Of a stretch of 64,000 bases of DNA, positions 9,567-18,129 are shown one piece after another; the first letter of the stretch is position 1, and each line of letters opens with the position of its first letter. The stretch spans positions 49,601 to 113,600 of the forward strand of contig JAJTDM010000033.1 in the NCBI GenBank assembly GCA_021300575.1, read 5' to 3'. The notes beneath the pieces were generated by a model, which saw only the letters and a list, made by a program, of their open reading frames with translations, was not told where the DNA came from and searched no databases. Both the position numbers and the translations under genes were made by a program. This DNA comes from Rubrivivax sp. (lineage in GTDB: Bacteria > Pseudomonadota > Gammaproteobacteria > Burkholderiales > Burkholderiaceae_C).

Positions 9567-11246
9567 TCAGGCCGGCTTGACCGAACCCGGCACCAGCCGG
9601 GCCGTGGAGAACTGCTGGAGCAGGGACTGCACCAAGGAGTCTTCGCGGATCAGCGCCTCGGCCTGCGCCTGCAGGCGGGCCTTCTGTGCGGCGTCACGGC
9701 GGGCCGGCGTGTCACCGCCGTCTCCGGCCTGCACCTCGATGGAAACCTGCATGCCCAGCGAAGCGCACAGCGCCTCAGTGAGCTTGTCCCTCAGCGCTGC
9801 GCCGCGAAGAGACTCATGCGGGATGCGCAAGTGCCAAACGGCAGGCGGTCCGTCATCCCTGGCCACCAGTCCGCCCTGCCAGGCCAGTTCCTTGACCAGG
9901 CCTGTCAACCGTCCCTCATCGACCAATTGCCTGACGACTGCGTCCCACCGATCCGCCAACGCCTCGCGCTCTTCCGCTGGCGCTGCCGCTGCCGCTTGCG
10001 CAGGAACGCTCGGGGGCAGGGCTTCGGGCTCAACAGCAGGTGCTGCTGGAACGACGGGCGCCGCATCCACCGCCCGGGTCGGAACGCTCAGAGAGGGCGG
10101 TGCGGGAGCGCGAAGGGGCGCGGAGCGGGAAGCAGGCACCACGGCCGGTCGATCAAGGAACGCCAGGATGCGCAACAGGATCATCACCAGCGCAGCATGC
10201 TCGTCAGACATCAGGGCCAGGTCACCCTTGCCATGCACCGCGATGCTGTAGGCCAATTGCAGTTCATCAGGGGCCAGGATCTGAGCCAGCTCGGCCACAT
10301 CAGCCCGTGAAGGCGAGTCGTCCGCCAAGGCACCAGGCACCACCTGCTCCACGGCGGCGCGCTGCAGCAGCCCGGCCATGGCATCCAACGCCGCGGCCGC
10401 AGAGGCTCCAACCAGTTGCAGCGCCGCGGCCGCCTGCATCACCGCCGGACCATCGCCGCGCGCCAAGGCCTGCAAGATGGCCGCGCACGACTGCGTGTGA
10501 CTGGCGCCGAGCATGTTCGCCACGCCCTCTTCCGTCAATTCCCCGCCCCCGTACGCGATGGCCTGGTCGGTCAGGGACAAGGCATCGCGCATCGAGCCTC
10601 GTGCGGACTCGGACAACAGGCGCAGGGCGCCCGGCTGCGCGGGGATGCCCTCGCTGGCCAGCACCTGCGCCAGATGTTCCTTCACCACTTCCGGCGCCAT
10701 GGGCCGCAGGTTGAACTGCAGACAGCGGCTCAGGACCGTGGGCAACATCCGTTCTGGATCGGTGGTGGCCAGGACGAACTTCAGGTACTCAGGCGGCTCT
10801 TCCAGCGTTTTCAGCAAGGCATTGAAGGCATCCTTGGTGAGTTGGTGCGCCTCGTCGATCATGAACACCTTGTAGCGACCCAGGGCCGGCTTGTAGGCGG
10901 CGCGTTCGATCAAGTCGCGTATTTCGTCGATGCTGCGATTGGACGCGGCATCCAACTCGATGTAGTCCACGTAGCGATCGGCATCGATGTCGGTGCAGGC
11001 TGCACACTGGCCGCAGGGGCTCGACGTGACATCGCCCCGGCCGTCCGGCCCGGTGCAGTTCAGGCTCTTGGCCAGGATGCGCGAGATGGTGGTCTTGCCG
11101 ATGCCCCGCGTGCCGGTGAAAAGGTAGGCATGGTGGAGCCGCTGCTGGTCCAACGCGTTCGTGAGCGCGCGCACGACATGATCCTGGCCCGCCATCTGCG
11201 AGAAGTTTCGCGGACGATACTTCCGCGCCAGGACGACGTAGCTCAT
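9567..11246 (-). CDS. dnaX: DNA polymerase III subunits gamma and tau
   Basis: This is the clamp-loader ATPase of DNA polymerase III. The AAA+ part is complete: Walker A GTRGIGKT at residues 45-52, a zinc module with four cysteines (CTG...CGQCAAC), the Walker B/DEAH segment MIDEAHQL and the SRC sensor motif. A Pro/Ala-rich linker (about residues 365-430) leads to a tau-type C-terminal domain, so the full product is tau. I saw no obvious A-rich slippery site for programmed frameshifting. The 559-residue length is at the short end for the family. The gene leads the dnaX-ybaB-recR operon; a TAGAAT box lies six bases before the ATG. Confidence 0.96.
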   Translation of the reverse strand: MSYVVLARKYRPRNFSQMAGQDHVVRALTNALDQQRLHHAYLFTGTRGIGKTTISRILAKSLNCTGPDGRGDVTSSPCGQCAACTDIDADRYVDYIELDAASNRSIDEIRDLIERAAYKPALGRYKVFMIDEAHQLTKDAFNALLKTLEEPPEYLKFVLATTDPERMLPTVLSRCLQFNLRPMAPEVVKEHLAQVLASEGIPAQPGALRLLSESARGSMRDALSLTDQAIAYGGGELTEEGVANMLGASHTQSCAAILQALARGDGPAVMQAAAALQLVGASAAAALDAMAGLLQRAAVEQVVPGALADDSPSRADVAELAQILAPDELQLAYSIAVHGKGDLALMSDEHAALVMILLRILAFLDRPAVVPASRSAPLRAPAPPSLSVPTRAVDAAPVVPAAPAVEPEALPPSVPAQAAAAAPAEEREALADRWDAVVRQLVDEGRLTGLVKELAWQGGLVARDDGPPAVWHLRIPHESLRGAALRDKLTEALCASLGMQVSIEVQAGDGGDTPARRDAAQKARLQAQAEALIREDSLVQSLLQQFSTARLVPGSVKPA

Positions 11247-11252
11247 CTTCGG

Positions 11253-11311
11253 ATTCTAGGTGGAGGCCGCGGGCGACGCGTTGTCGAGGTCCGGATCGGG
11301 ACACCGATAAT
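11253..11311. promoter_or_regulatory. Divergent promoter region with two -10 boxes abutting start codons
   Basis: On the minus strand TAGAAT (11253-11258) lies six bases before the dnaX ATG. On the plus strand GATAAT (11306-11311) lies six bases before the ATG of the PurM-like gene, with TTGTCG 19 bases upstream as a weak -35. Neither start has a clear Shine-Dalgarno sequence. The geometry would put transcription starts at or next to the start codons. This is an inference from position only. Confidence 0.45.
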
Positions 11312-11317
11312 TCGCCG

Positions 11318-12433
11318 ATGAAGTCCACCAATCCCGACGCCCTGACCTACGAGAAGTCAGGGGTGTTGTACGACCTGATCGACCCCGTGAAGGTCAGTGC
11401 CCAGCAAGCCGCAGCCAGCACGGCGGTCCAACTGGCCGGGCACGGCTTCTCAGAGGTGGCCTCCTCGCGGGGGGAGTCGGCGTACGTCGTGGATGTCGGA
11501 CCTTTCTTCCTGGCCAGCATCGTGGAGTGCCTGGGCAGCAAATCGCTGGTGGCCGACGAGATGTTGCGCCTGACGGGCCGCAGCCACTACGACGCCATCG
11601 CTCAAGACACGATCGCCATGGCGGTCAACGACTTGATCACCGTCGGGGCCACGCCCCTGGTGGTGCAGGCGTACTGGGCCGCTGGCGGCAGCGACTGGTT
11701 CGCTAACCGTACGCGTGCCGATGCGCTGATCCAGGGCTGGAAGCGGGCCTGCGAGGCGTGCGGCGTGGCCTGGGGAGGCGGGGAGACTCCGGCGTTGGGC
11801 GGCATCGTGGAGGAAGGTCGCATCGACCTGGCGGCCAGTTGCACCGGCATCATCCAGCCCAAGTCCCGCCTGTCCACCGGGGACGCGCTGGCCGCGGGTG
11901 ACGCGATCGTGTTGCTGCCCTCCAGCGGCATCCACGCCAATGGACTGTCGCTGGCCCGCAAACTGGCGCAGCGTCTGCCGGACGGCTACTTGACCGAGGT
12001 CGCCCCTGGCCTGACCTATGGCGAAGCCTTGCTCGCACCCACGCCCCTGTATTCGACCGTCACCGAGGCCCTGCACCGCGCCGGCATCCATCCCCGCTAC
12101 TGCACCAACATCACCGGACACGGCTGGCGCAAGCTGATGCGCCACCCTGGCGCCTTCACCTACCGGATGCACACCGTGCCGGAAGTACCGCGCGTGCTGA
12201 GCTTCATGGTCGAACACGCGGGTCTGGATCCGGAAGACGCGTACGGAACGCTCAACATGGGAGCCGGCTTTGCTTTGTTCGTGCCCGAGTCCCAGACGGC
12301 GGCTCTGCTGGAGGTGTGCGCACAGGCGGGCATGCCGGCCCTCCTGGCAGGCCGTGTGGAAGAAGGAGCCAAGCAGGTGGTGATCGAGCCGCTTGGCGTG
12401 ACGTTTGACGCCAGCGCATTGCAGGTACGCTGA
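11318..12433 (+). CDS. AIR synthase-related (PurM-like) protein
   Basis: This 371-residue protein belongs to the PurM/PurL ATP-binding fold family, but it is not a typical phosphoribosylformylglycinamidine cyclo-ligase. Conserved PurM-like elements are visible: SGVLYDLIDP at the N-terminus, MAVNDLITVGATPL, WGGGETPALGG, GDAIVLLPSSGIHANGLSLARKL, NITGHGWRKLMR and NMGAGFALFV. The start motif usual in purM (SYRDAGVDI) is replaced. The gene stands alone, divergent from dnaX and away from purine genes. It may be a paralogue with a different phosphoribosyl or aminoimidazole substrate, or a substitute PurM. No ribosome-binding site is visible and a -10-like box lies only six bases upstream. Confidence 0.8.
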   Translation: MKSTNPDALTYEKSGVLYDLIDPVKVSAQQAAASTAVQLAGHGFSEVASSRGESAYVVDVGPFFLASIVECLGSKSLVADEMLRLTGRSHYDAIAQDTIAMAVNDLITVGATPLVVQAYWAAGGSDWFANRTRADALIQGWKRACEACGVAWGGGETPALGGIVEEGRIDLAASCTGIIQPKSRLSTGDALAAGDAIVLLPSSGIHANGLSLARKLAQRLPDGYLTEVAPGLTYGEALLAPTPLYSTVTEALHRAGIHPRYCTNITGHGWRKLMRHPGAFTYRMHTVPEVPRVLSFMVEHAGLDPEDAYGTLNMGAGFALFVPESQTAALLEVCAQAGMPALLAGRVEEGAKQVVIEPLGVTFDASALQVR

Positions 12434-12579
12434 TTGCAATTCGCGTAATCAACAGCGCACGTTCCTGAGTTGCGGCACCCCGAGCCTCAACAGCTCACCC
12501 GCAAAGCTGGGCCATTGACAGACCGCACAGCCCAGCCAGCGCGCAGACTTCGGTCCGGCGCGAAGGGTGGCAGGTCACC

Positions 12580-12585
12580 TACAAT
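12580..12585 (+). promoter_or_regulatory. -10 element of the SRP RNA promoter
   Basis: TACAAT at this position lies seven bases upstream of the first paired base of the SRP RNA, the expected distance to a transcription start. No good -35 hexamer is visible. Confidence 0.5.
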
Positions 12586-12592
12586 CTAAGAT

Positions 12593-12687
12593 GACGGGCC
12601 TCCCCGCATGGAAGTGCGGCCAACCGGGTCAGGTGGGGAACCAAGCAGCCCTAACCGTGGCAACCAGTGCCGGGGTCAGGCTCGTCA
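12593..12687 (+). ncRNA. ffs: Signal recognition particle RNA (4.5S RNA)
   Basis: This is the RNA of the bacterial signal recognition particle, which with Ffh targets nascent membrane proteins. The conserved domain IV is clear: GGTCAGG (12627-12633), a closing stem TGG/CCA around a GGAA tetraloop, then AAGCAGCC on the 3' side. The outer stem is formed by GACGGGCCT (12593-12601) and AGGCTCGTC (12678-12686) with one G-U pair, followed by CCCCG/CGGGG. The total of about 95 nucleotides matches small 4.5S-type SRP RNAs. No strong U-run follows, so the 3' end is approximate. Confidence 0.9.
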
Positions 12688-12792
12688 CCATTGCACATGC
12701 CCCTCCTGAAGAGCCGTCCACCGCAAGCGACGATCCGCCCAGGACCGGCCCCGACGAATCCCAACGCAGCCCCCTTGAATGGAGAGATGTCC

Positions 12793-13122
12793 ATGAGCGC
12801 AGCAACCGTGAAGCACGTCACCGACGCGACCTTCGAAACCGACGTGCTGAAGTCCGACCGGCCTGTGCTGGTGGACTATTGGGCCGAGTGGTGCGGCCCC
12901 TGCAAGATGATCGCCCCCATCCTCGACGACGTCTCGCGTGACTACGGTGACCGGCTGCAGGTGGCCAAGATGAACGTCGATGAGAACCAGCAGGTGCCCG
13001 CCCAGTTCGGCATCCGCGGAATCCCCACCCTCATGTTGTTCAAGTCGGGCGAACTGGTGGCCACCAAGGTGGGCGCCCTGCCCAAGGCGCAGTTGACGGC
13101 CTTCATCGACAGCCACCTATAA
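12793..13122 (+). CDS. trxA: Thioredoxin 1
   Basis: This is the general cytoplasmic dithiol reductant. The 109-residue protein has the active site WCGPC with Cys34 and Cys37, the buried Asp before it (VLVDYW) and the cis-proline loop GIPTLMLF. Two nearby ATGs exist (12787, 12793); I chose 12793 because GGAGAG is six bases upstream of it and nearly touches the other. It is followed by rho, the usual order in betaproteobacteria, and its stop codon overlaps the -10 box of the predicted rho promoter. Confidence 0.97.
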   Translation: MSAATVKHVTDATFETDVLKSDRPVLVDYWAEWCGPCKMIAPILDDVSRDYGDRLQVAKMNVDENQQVPAQFGIRGIPTLMLFKSGELVATKVGALPKAQLTAFIDSHL

Positions 13123-13123
13123 T
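13093..13123 (+). promoter_or_regulatory. Predicted sigma-70 promoter for rho
   Basis: TTGACG (13093-13098) and a perfect TATAAT (13118-13123) are separated by 19 bases. The -10 box overlaps the trxA stop codon. Transcription from here would give rho a leader of about 230 bases. Confidence 0.55.
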
Positions 13124-13129
13124 CCAGCA

Positions 13130-13357
13130 TTGCTTCGGATCCAGGTGGAGAAACCACCCCTGGATCTGTGGCGCACAGATGCAGGCCCCTGGTATCCCAG
13201 GTCCTGATCTCCCGGGCCCCGAACGTGGCGTATGCCGCGGGCCCTTTGCCAGGTTCCCTGGTCATCCCCCTGCTCTCTTGCGGCCTTCCTGCACCCGATG
13301 GAGGCCCGGCCTGGATCAATCCAGAGGGCACGGTTTCCTCGCGAAGAGGCTTCTCGC
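13130..13357 (+). promoter_or_regulatory. Long rho 5' leader with hairpin
   Basis: The stretch between trxA and rho has no gene. It opens with a hairpin (13138-13166): GATCCAGG pairs with CCTGGATC, with an inner TGG/CCA and an AGAAA loop. Further on a C-rich, G-poor tract (about 13250-13300) resembles a Rho-loading region. In E. coli rho is autoregulated by Rho-dependent attenuation in its leader; this leader has the features for the same control, but that is inferred. Confidence 0.45.
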
Positions 13358-14620
13358 ATGCATTTATCCGAACTGAAGGCGCAGCACGTCTCCGAACTCA
13401 TCAAGATGGGTGAGGCGCTGGAGATCGACAACGTCAGCCGGCTGCGCAAGCAGGAGTTGATGTTCGCCATCATGAAGAAGCGCGCGAAGGCTGGCGAGCA
13501 GGTCTTCGGTGATGGTGTCCTGGAGGTGCTGCCCGACGGTTTCGGGTTCCTGCGCTCGCCCGACACCAGCTACATGGCCAGCACGGACGACATCTACCTG
13601 TCGCCCAGCCAGGTTCGTCGGTTCAACCTGCACACCGGCGACATGATCGAGGGCGAGGTGCGCGTCCCCAAGGACGGGGAACGCTACTTTGCGCTGGTGA
13701 AGGTCGACCGAGTGAACGGCCTCACGCCCGAGGAGAACAAGCACAAGATCATGTTCGAGAACCTGACCCCACTGTTCCCGAAGGAACAGTTCAGGCTCGA
13801 GCGTGACATCAAGGGCGAAGAAAACGTCACAGGTCGGATCATCGATCTGGTCGCCCCCATCGGCAAGGGGCAGCGTGCCTTGCTGGTGGCGCAGCCCAAG
13901 ACCGGCAAGACGATGATGATGCAGCACATCGCACATGCTCTGGCGGCCAACCACCCTGACGCCCACCTGATGGTGCTGCTGGTGGACGAGCGCCCGGAAG
14001 AAGTGACCGAGATGCAACGTACCGTCCGGGGCGAAGTCATCAGTTCCACCTTCGACGAACCAGCCGCCCGCCACGTGCAGGTGGCCGAAATGGTGATCGA
14101 GCGCGCCAAGCGCCTGGTGGAGTTGAAGAAGGATGTGGTCATCCTGCTGGACTCCATCACCCGGCTGGCGCGCGCCTACAACAACGTGCTGCCCTCCTCC
14201 GGCAAGGTGCTTACCGGCGGCGTGGATGCCAACGCTTTGCAGAGGCCCAAGCGTTTCTTCGGCGCAGCCCGAAACGTTGAGGAAGGCGGCTCCCTGACCA
14301 TCATCGGCACTGCGCTCATCGACACCGGCAGCCGCATGGACGAGGTGATCTACGAGGAGTTCAAGGGCACCGGCAACTGCGAGATCCATCTGGACCGCCG
14401 CATGGCCGAAAAACGCGTCTATCCGTCCATCCTGATCAACAAGTCGGGCACGCGTCGTGAGGAACTGCTGCTCAAGCCGGAAATCCTGCAAAAGACCTGG
14501 ATCCTGCGCAAGCTGCTCTACCCCATGGACGAGATCGAGTCCATGGAGTTCATGCTTGACAAGATGAAGGCCAGCAAGAACAACCTGGACTTCTTCGACA
14601 TGATGAGGCGCGGGGGCTGA
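13358..14620 (+). CDS. rho: Transcription termination factor Rho
   Basis: This is the hexameric RNA helicase that terminates transcription at C-rich, untranslated RNA. The 420-residue protein has the N-terminal helix bundle ([15 protein letters not shown]), the cold-shock-like RNA-binding fold (GFGFLRSP), the P-loop QPKTGKT (about residues 179-185), the Walker B region [10 protein letters not shown] and the Q/R-loop segment. The ATG at 13358 matches the normal Rho N-terminus; the longer open frame upstream is leader sequence. It lies downstream of trxA and upstream of rpmE2. Confidence 0.98.
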   Translation: MHLSELKAQHVSELIKMGEALEIDNVSRLRKQELMFAIMKKRAKAGEQVFGDGVLEVLPDGFGFLRSPDTSYMASTDDIYLSPSQVRRFNLHTGDMIEGEVRVPKDGERYFALVKVDRVNGLTPEENKHKIMFENLTPLFPKEQFRLERDIKGEENVTGRIIDLVAPIGKGQRALLVAQPKTGKTMMMQHIAHALAANHPDAHLMVLLVDERPEEVTEMQRTVRGEVISSTFDEPAARHVQVAEMVIERAKRLVELKKDVVILLDSITRLARAYNNVLPSSGKVLTGGVDANALQRPKRFFGAARNVEEGGSLTIIGTALIDTGSRMDEVIYEEFKGTGNCEIHLDRRMAEKRVYPSILINKSGTRREELLLKPEILQKTWILRKLLYPMDEIESMEFMLDKMKASKNNLDFFDMMRRGG

Positions 14621-14686
14621 GGCCCGTCACTGACGGTCTACACCAGCCCTAGTCCGTCTACGCTTCGATCGCGGCCTGTCGAGGCC

Positions 14687-14692
14687 TACAAT
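14687..14692 (+). promoter_or_regulatory. Candidate -10 element for rpmE2
   Basis: TACAAT lies 79 bases before the rpmE2 start, with TTCGAT 17 bases further upstream as a weak -35. It would give rpmE2 its own transcript apart from rho. Confidence 0.4.
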
Positions 14693-14771
14693 GTTAGGTT
14701 TTTTGATCCATCGGCAAGTGCGTCCGGGTTCACCTACCGAGGCGTGGCTGCCATCAACCAAAGAGGTTTCC

Positions 14772-15032
14772 ATGAAAGAAGGCATCCATCCGGCTTATCG
14801 CGACGTGTGCTTCGTCGATCTGTCCAACGGATTCAAGTTCGTCACCCGTTCCTGCCTGCAGTCCAAGGAAATGATCAAGATGGAGGACGGACGCGAACTG
14901 CCGCTGATGAAGCTGGAAACCTCCAGCGAATCTCACCCCTTCTACACGGGCACGCAGAAGAGCGTGGACAGCCTGGGTGGTCGCGTGGAGAAGTTCCGCA
15001 ACAAGTTTGCACGCGTGGGACTGAAGAAGTGA
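14772..15032 (+). CDS. rpmE2: 50S ribosomal protein L31 type B
   Basis: This is a protein of the large ribosomal subunit. The 86-residue sequence begins [14 protein letters not shown] and includes [12 protein letters not shown] and [10 protein letters not shown], which identify the type B form. It lacks the CxxC zinc pair of the standard L31, so it is the zinc-independent version. The ATG at 14772 has AAAGAGG five bases upstream. A strong terminator follows 22 bases after the stop. Type B L31 is often repressed by Zur when zinc is available; I did not see a clear Zur palindrome here. Confidence 0.95.
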   Translation: MKEGIHPAYRDVCFVDLSNGFKFVTRSCLQSKEMIKMEDGRELPLMKLETSSESHPFYTGTQKSVDSLGGRVEKFRNKFARVGLKK

Positions 15033-15054
15033 TTTCGGATTCGCGCTGACAACA

Positions 15055-15080
15055 GGGCAGCCTTGGCTGCCCTTTTTTTT
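15055..15080 (+). terminator. Intrinsic terminator after rpmE2
   Basis: A perfect 8-bp stem, GGGCAGCC / GGCTGCCC with a two-base loop, is followed directly by eight T residues. It ends the rpmE2 transcript. Confidence 0.92.
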
Positions 15081-15118
15081 CGTGGGCTCCTCGTGGGCTC
15101 CGTCAGAATGCCTGCAGC

Positions 15119-16606
15119 ATGAACGTGATGACCGCCCCGTGGGTGACACGCCGGGAAGTGGCCCGCTTGCCCAGGCCTGCCTTGCTGCTGTTCTGTGCCC
15201 TGTGGCTGCTGCCCGGCTTTGTGGGGCGCGACCCATGGCGCCAGGTAGAGGTCACTTCTTACGGCGTCATGCTGGCCATGGCCCAGGACCGGACCTCCTG
15301 GTGGGCGCCGACCATCGCCGGCCTGCCGGTTGAGGTGGCCTTGCTCCCTCATTGGCTGGGGGCTCTGGCCATCCAGGCTCTGGGGCACTGGACGGGCCCC
15401 GTCGTGGCGGTGCGGCTTGCCTTTGGTGGGCTGTTGCTGTTGGCGATGGCCTGCGTCTGGTACGCCACTTTTCACCTGGCTCGTACCGAAGCCGCACAGC
15501 CGGCACCCCTTCCCTTTGGTGGTGAGGCTCCGGCGGTGGACTACGCTCGGGCCTTGGCCGACGGTGCGTTGCTGGCCTTCATCGCCACGCTGGGTTTGCT
15601 ACAGCTGGGGCACGAGACCAGTCCGGAGGTGCTTCAACTGGCCTGCAGCAGCGCCTTCCTCTGGTGTGTGGCAGCAGCACCCTGGCGCCGGTTCACACCC
15701 AGGCTGGCCTTGATGCTTTGCCTGCCCCTGATGGCCGCCAGTGGGGCTCCTGGCACTGCGGTGGCCATGGGTCTGCTGGGCGTCGTCATCTGCGCCCAGT
15801 CGGGCTATCCGGGTGCTCGCCAACTGGTACCCTGGCTGATCGTATCCCTGGTCGCGGCAGTGTTCACGGCCACCGTGCTGGGTGCCTGGCGCTGGCGCTA
15901 CGGGCTGGAACCCTCGTGGGCAGAAGCTCTGCTGATTCTTCGCGAGTGGATCTGGTTCCTCTGGCCCGCATGGCCTCTGGCCTTGTGGACGGCCTGGCGA
16001 TGGCGCGCCAACTGGTCCAGCCGCCACGTGGCGCTCCCTCTCGCCGCGACTACCTGTGTCGTGGCCAGCAGTGTCCTTGTTGGCGGGGACGATCGCGTTC
16101 TGATGCTGGCCACACCGGGCATGGCCATCCTGGCGGCGTTTGCACTGCCCACGTTCAGGCGCCAGGCATCGGCCGTCATCGACTGGTTCTCGATCTGCTT
16201 CTTCAGCGCCACGGCACTGTTCATCTGGTTCATGTACGCGGCCATGCACACGGGCTGGCCGGCAAAGCCCGCGGCGAACGTGGCCAAACTGGCCCGGGGC
16301 TATGTACCCGAGTTCAGCGTGGTCGCCCTGTGCCTGGCGCTGGCCGGCTCCCTGGCATGGCTGGCACTCGTGCGCTGGCGGACCCGGCGCCAGGTGCACC
16401 CCCTGTGGAAGAGCATGGTGCTGCCCGCCGGGGGCGTGGTGCTGTGCTGGCTGCTGCTCATGACCCTGTGGCTGCCGCTGCTGGACTACGCACGAAGCTA
16501 CCGCCCTGTGGTTGATCGTGTGCGCCAAGGGTTCGACGCAACTGCTTCCCCCCTCGATGCCGGGGTGGCGGCTGAGCGCCACGGTCCTGCGACCCACCGA
16601 CCGTGA
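15119..16606 (+). CDS. Multi-pass membrane protein, ArnT/GT39-like (GT-C) glycosyltransferase, C-terminus apparently disrupted
   Basis: A 495-residue inner-membrane protein with about eleven hydrophobic segments. The early loop RDPWRQVEVTSYGVMLAMAQDRTSWWAPTIAG resembles the first periplasmic loop of ArnT/PMT-type (GT-C) transferases, which use lipid-linked sugars; the acidic residue in RDPWR fits a catalytic position. The acceptor is unknown. The in-frame end (after RSYRPVVDRVRQGF) does not resemble the family. The +1 frame from about 16554 to 16649 encodes PGWRLSATVLRPTDREEKV...YWRV, which looks like the usual C-terminus, so an out-of-frame internal loss is likely. The gene stands alone between rpmE2 and the convergent glmM. 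Confidence 0.65.
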   Translation: MNVMTAPWVTRREVARLPRPALLLFCALWLLPGFVGRDPWRQVEVTSYGVMLAMAQDRTSWWAPTIAGLPVEVALLPHWLGALAIQALGHWTGPVVAVRLAFGGLLLLAMACVWYATFHLARTEAAQPAPLPFGGEAPAVDYARALADGALLAFIATLGLLQLGHETSPEVLQLACSSAFLWCVAAAPWRRFTPRLALMLCLPLMAASGAPGTAVAMGLLGVVICAQSGYPGARQLVPWLIVSLVAAVFTATVLGAWRWRYGLEPSWAEALLILREWIWFLWPAWPLALWTAWRWRANWSSRHVALPLAATTCVVASSVLVGGDDRVLMLATPGMAILAAFALPTFRRQASAVIDWFSICFFSATALFIWFMYAAMHTGWPAKPAANVAKLARGYVPEFSVVALCLALAGSLAWLALVRWRTRRQVHPLWKSMVLPAGGVVLCWLLLMTLWLPLLDYARSYRPVVDRVRQGFDATASPLDAGVAAERHGPATHRP

Positions 16607-16667
16607 GGAGAAGGTGGGTGTGTACTGGCGCGTGACAGACGCCCCTTGAACACCTCAACCGGAGAAT

Positions 16668-18002
16668 TCAGGCTGGCGCCAAGGCATCCGCAAGCGCCTG
16701 CGCACTGGAGCGCGCCAACTCCTGCTCTGAAGCCTCCACCATCACGCGCACCACCGGCTCGGTGCCCGAGGGCCTGAGCAAAACTCTTCCGCGCCCGGCC
16801 AGGCGCTGCTCCACTTCCGCCCGCACCTGCACCAGGCGCGCGTTGCTGGACCAATCTGCACCCGGCGCCATGCGCACGTTCAGCAGGACCTGAGGAAACA
16901 ACTTGACGTCCTCCAACATGGCCTTCAGGCCCCTGCCCTGTCGGATGCTCGCCTGGAGCACTTGCAGGGCGCTGATCAAGCCGTCACCGGTGCTGTGGCA
17001 GTCCAGGGCCAGGAGATGCCCTGAGCCCTCACCACCCAACAGCCAGCCGCGCCTTCCCAATTCTTCCAGCACATAGCGGTCCCCCACCTTGGCGCGTACG
17101 AGTTCGATGCCCTGCCGCGCGAGCGCCTGCTCCACGCCCATGTTGGTCATCAAGGTGCCCACCACCCCCTGAGGGGGCCTGCCTTGTCGGACGCGGTCCA
17201 GCGCCAACACGTACAGCAGTTGATCCCCGTCGAACACCGAACCTTCGGCATCGACCAACACCAGGCGGTCGGCATCGCCGTCCAGCGCGACCCCATAGTC
17301 TGCCTGCTGGGCACGAACCGCCTCGACCAGCGCATGGGGCGCCGTGGCACCGAAGCCGGCGTTGATGTTGAAGCCGTCGGGCGCACACCCGATGCGGCCG
17401 ACCTGCGCACCCAACTCGTGAAACACCGCAGGGGCGACCTGATACGCAGCCCCATGGGCCGCATCCACCACCACCCTCACGCCCTTGAGCGAGAGTTCAG
17501 CTGAAAAAGTGGACTTGCAGAACTCCACATACCGCCCGCCGGCATCATCCAGGCGGCGCGCCTTGCCCAGGCTCGCGGCATCGGCCCACTTGGGCTCGGC
17601 GGTCAGCGCCTGCTCCACCTCCAGTTCCCATGCATCAGGCAACTTCTCGCCGCGTGCAGAGAAGAACTTGATGCCGTTGTCTTCGAAAGGGTTGTGGGAC
17701 GCGCTGATCACGACCCCCAGGTCCAGCCGCAAGGCACGGGTGAGGTAGGCGATGCCGGGCGTGGGCAACGGGCCACTGAGCACCACGTTCACCCCAGCCG
17801 ACGAAAACCCCGCCTCCAGCGCAGACTCGATCATGTAGCCTGAGACACGCGTGTCCTTGCCGATCAACACGGTAGGCGCGGAGCCGTGCTGTCGCAGGAC
17901 CCGCCCCACGGCGTGGCCCAAACGCAGCATGAAATCCGCCGTGATGGCCCCCAGGCCCACCTGGCCGCGAATCCCGTCCGTTCCGAAGTAGCGTCTTGTC
18001 AT
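16668..18002 (-). CDS. glmM: Phosphoglucosamine mutase
   Basis: It converts glucosamine-6-phosphate to glucosamine-1-phosphate for UDP-GlcNAc, peptidoglycan and lipopolysaccharide synthesis. The 444-residue protein has the phosphoserine loop ISASHNP with Ser102, the metal loop DGDADR, the sugar-specificity segment GEGSGHLL and the phosphate-binding RPSGTEP near the C-terminus. It lies downstream of ftsH on the same strand, but folP, normally between them, is missing and a terminator-like hairpin separates them. Confidence 0.97.
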   Translation of the reverse strand: MTRRYFGTDGIRGQVGLGAITADFMLRLGHAVGRVLRQHGSAPTVLIGKDTRVSGYMIESALEAGFSSAGVNVVLSGPLPTPGIAYLTRALRLDLGVVISASHNPFEDNGIKFFSARGEKLPDAWELEVEQALTAEPKWADAASLGKARRLDDAGGRYVEFCKSTFSAELSLKGVRVVVDAAHGAAYQVAPAVFHELGAQVGRIGCAPDGFNINAGFGATAPHALVEAVRAQQADYGVALDGDADRLVLVDAEGSVFDGDQLLYVLALDRVRQGRPPQGVVGTLMTNMGVEQALARQGIELVRAKVGDRYVLEELGRRGWLLGGEGSGHLLALDCHSTGDGLISALQVLQASIRQGRGLKAMLEDVKLFPQVLLNVRMAPGADWSSNARLVQVRAEVEQRLAGRGRVLLRPSGTEPVVRVMVEASEQELARSSAQALADALAPA

Positions 18003-18061
18003 TCCCGAACTTTCCTTCCCCTGTGGCCGAGTGAGGCCGCTCGCTCAGGCGGCATCCGTGC

Positions 18062-18094
18062 CGCAAAGCAAAGCGGGGCCCTTGCGGCCCCGCT
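18062..18094 (-). terminator. Terminator-like hairpin after ftsH
   Basis: On the minus strand a 9-bp stem (AGCGGGGCC / GGCCCCGCT, five-base loop) is followed by a T-rich TTTGCTTT. It lies in the 127-base gap between ftsH and glmM and probably ends or reduces the ftsH transcript. Confidence 0.7.
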
Positions 18095-18129
18095 CCAAGT
18101 GAATGAATCCCAAGCGAAGTTCGCCGACC

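Noticed and set aside
12515..12520. TTGACA upstream of the SRP RNA
   Set aside because: It is 59 bases from the TACAAT -10 box, too far to form one promoter.
14621..14771. Possible Zur operator before rpmE2
   Set aside because: I found no convincing AT-rich palindrome of the Zur type.
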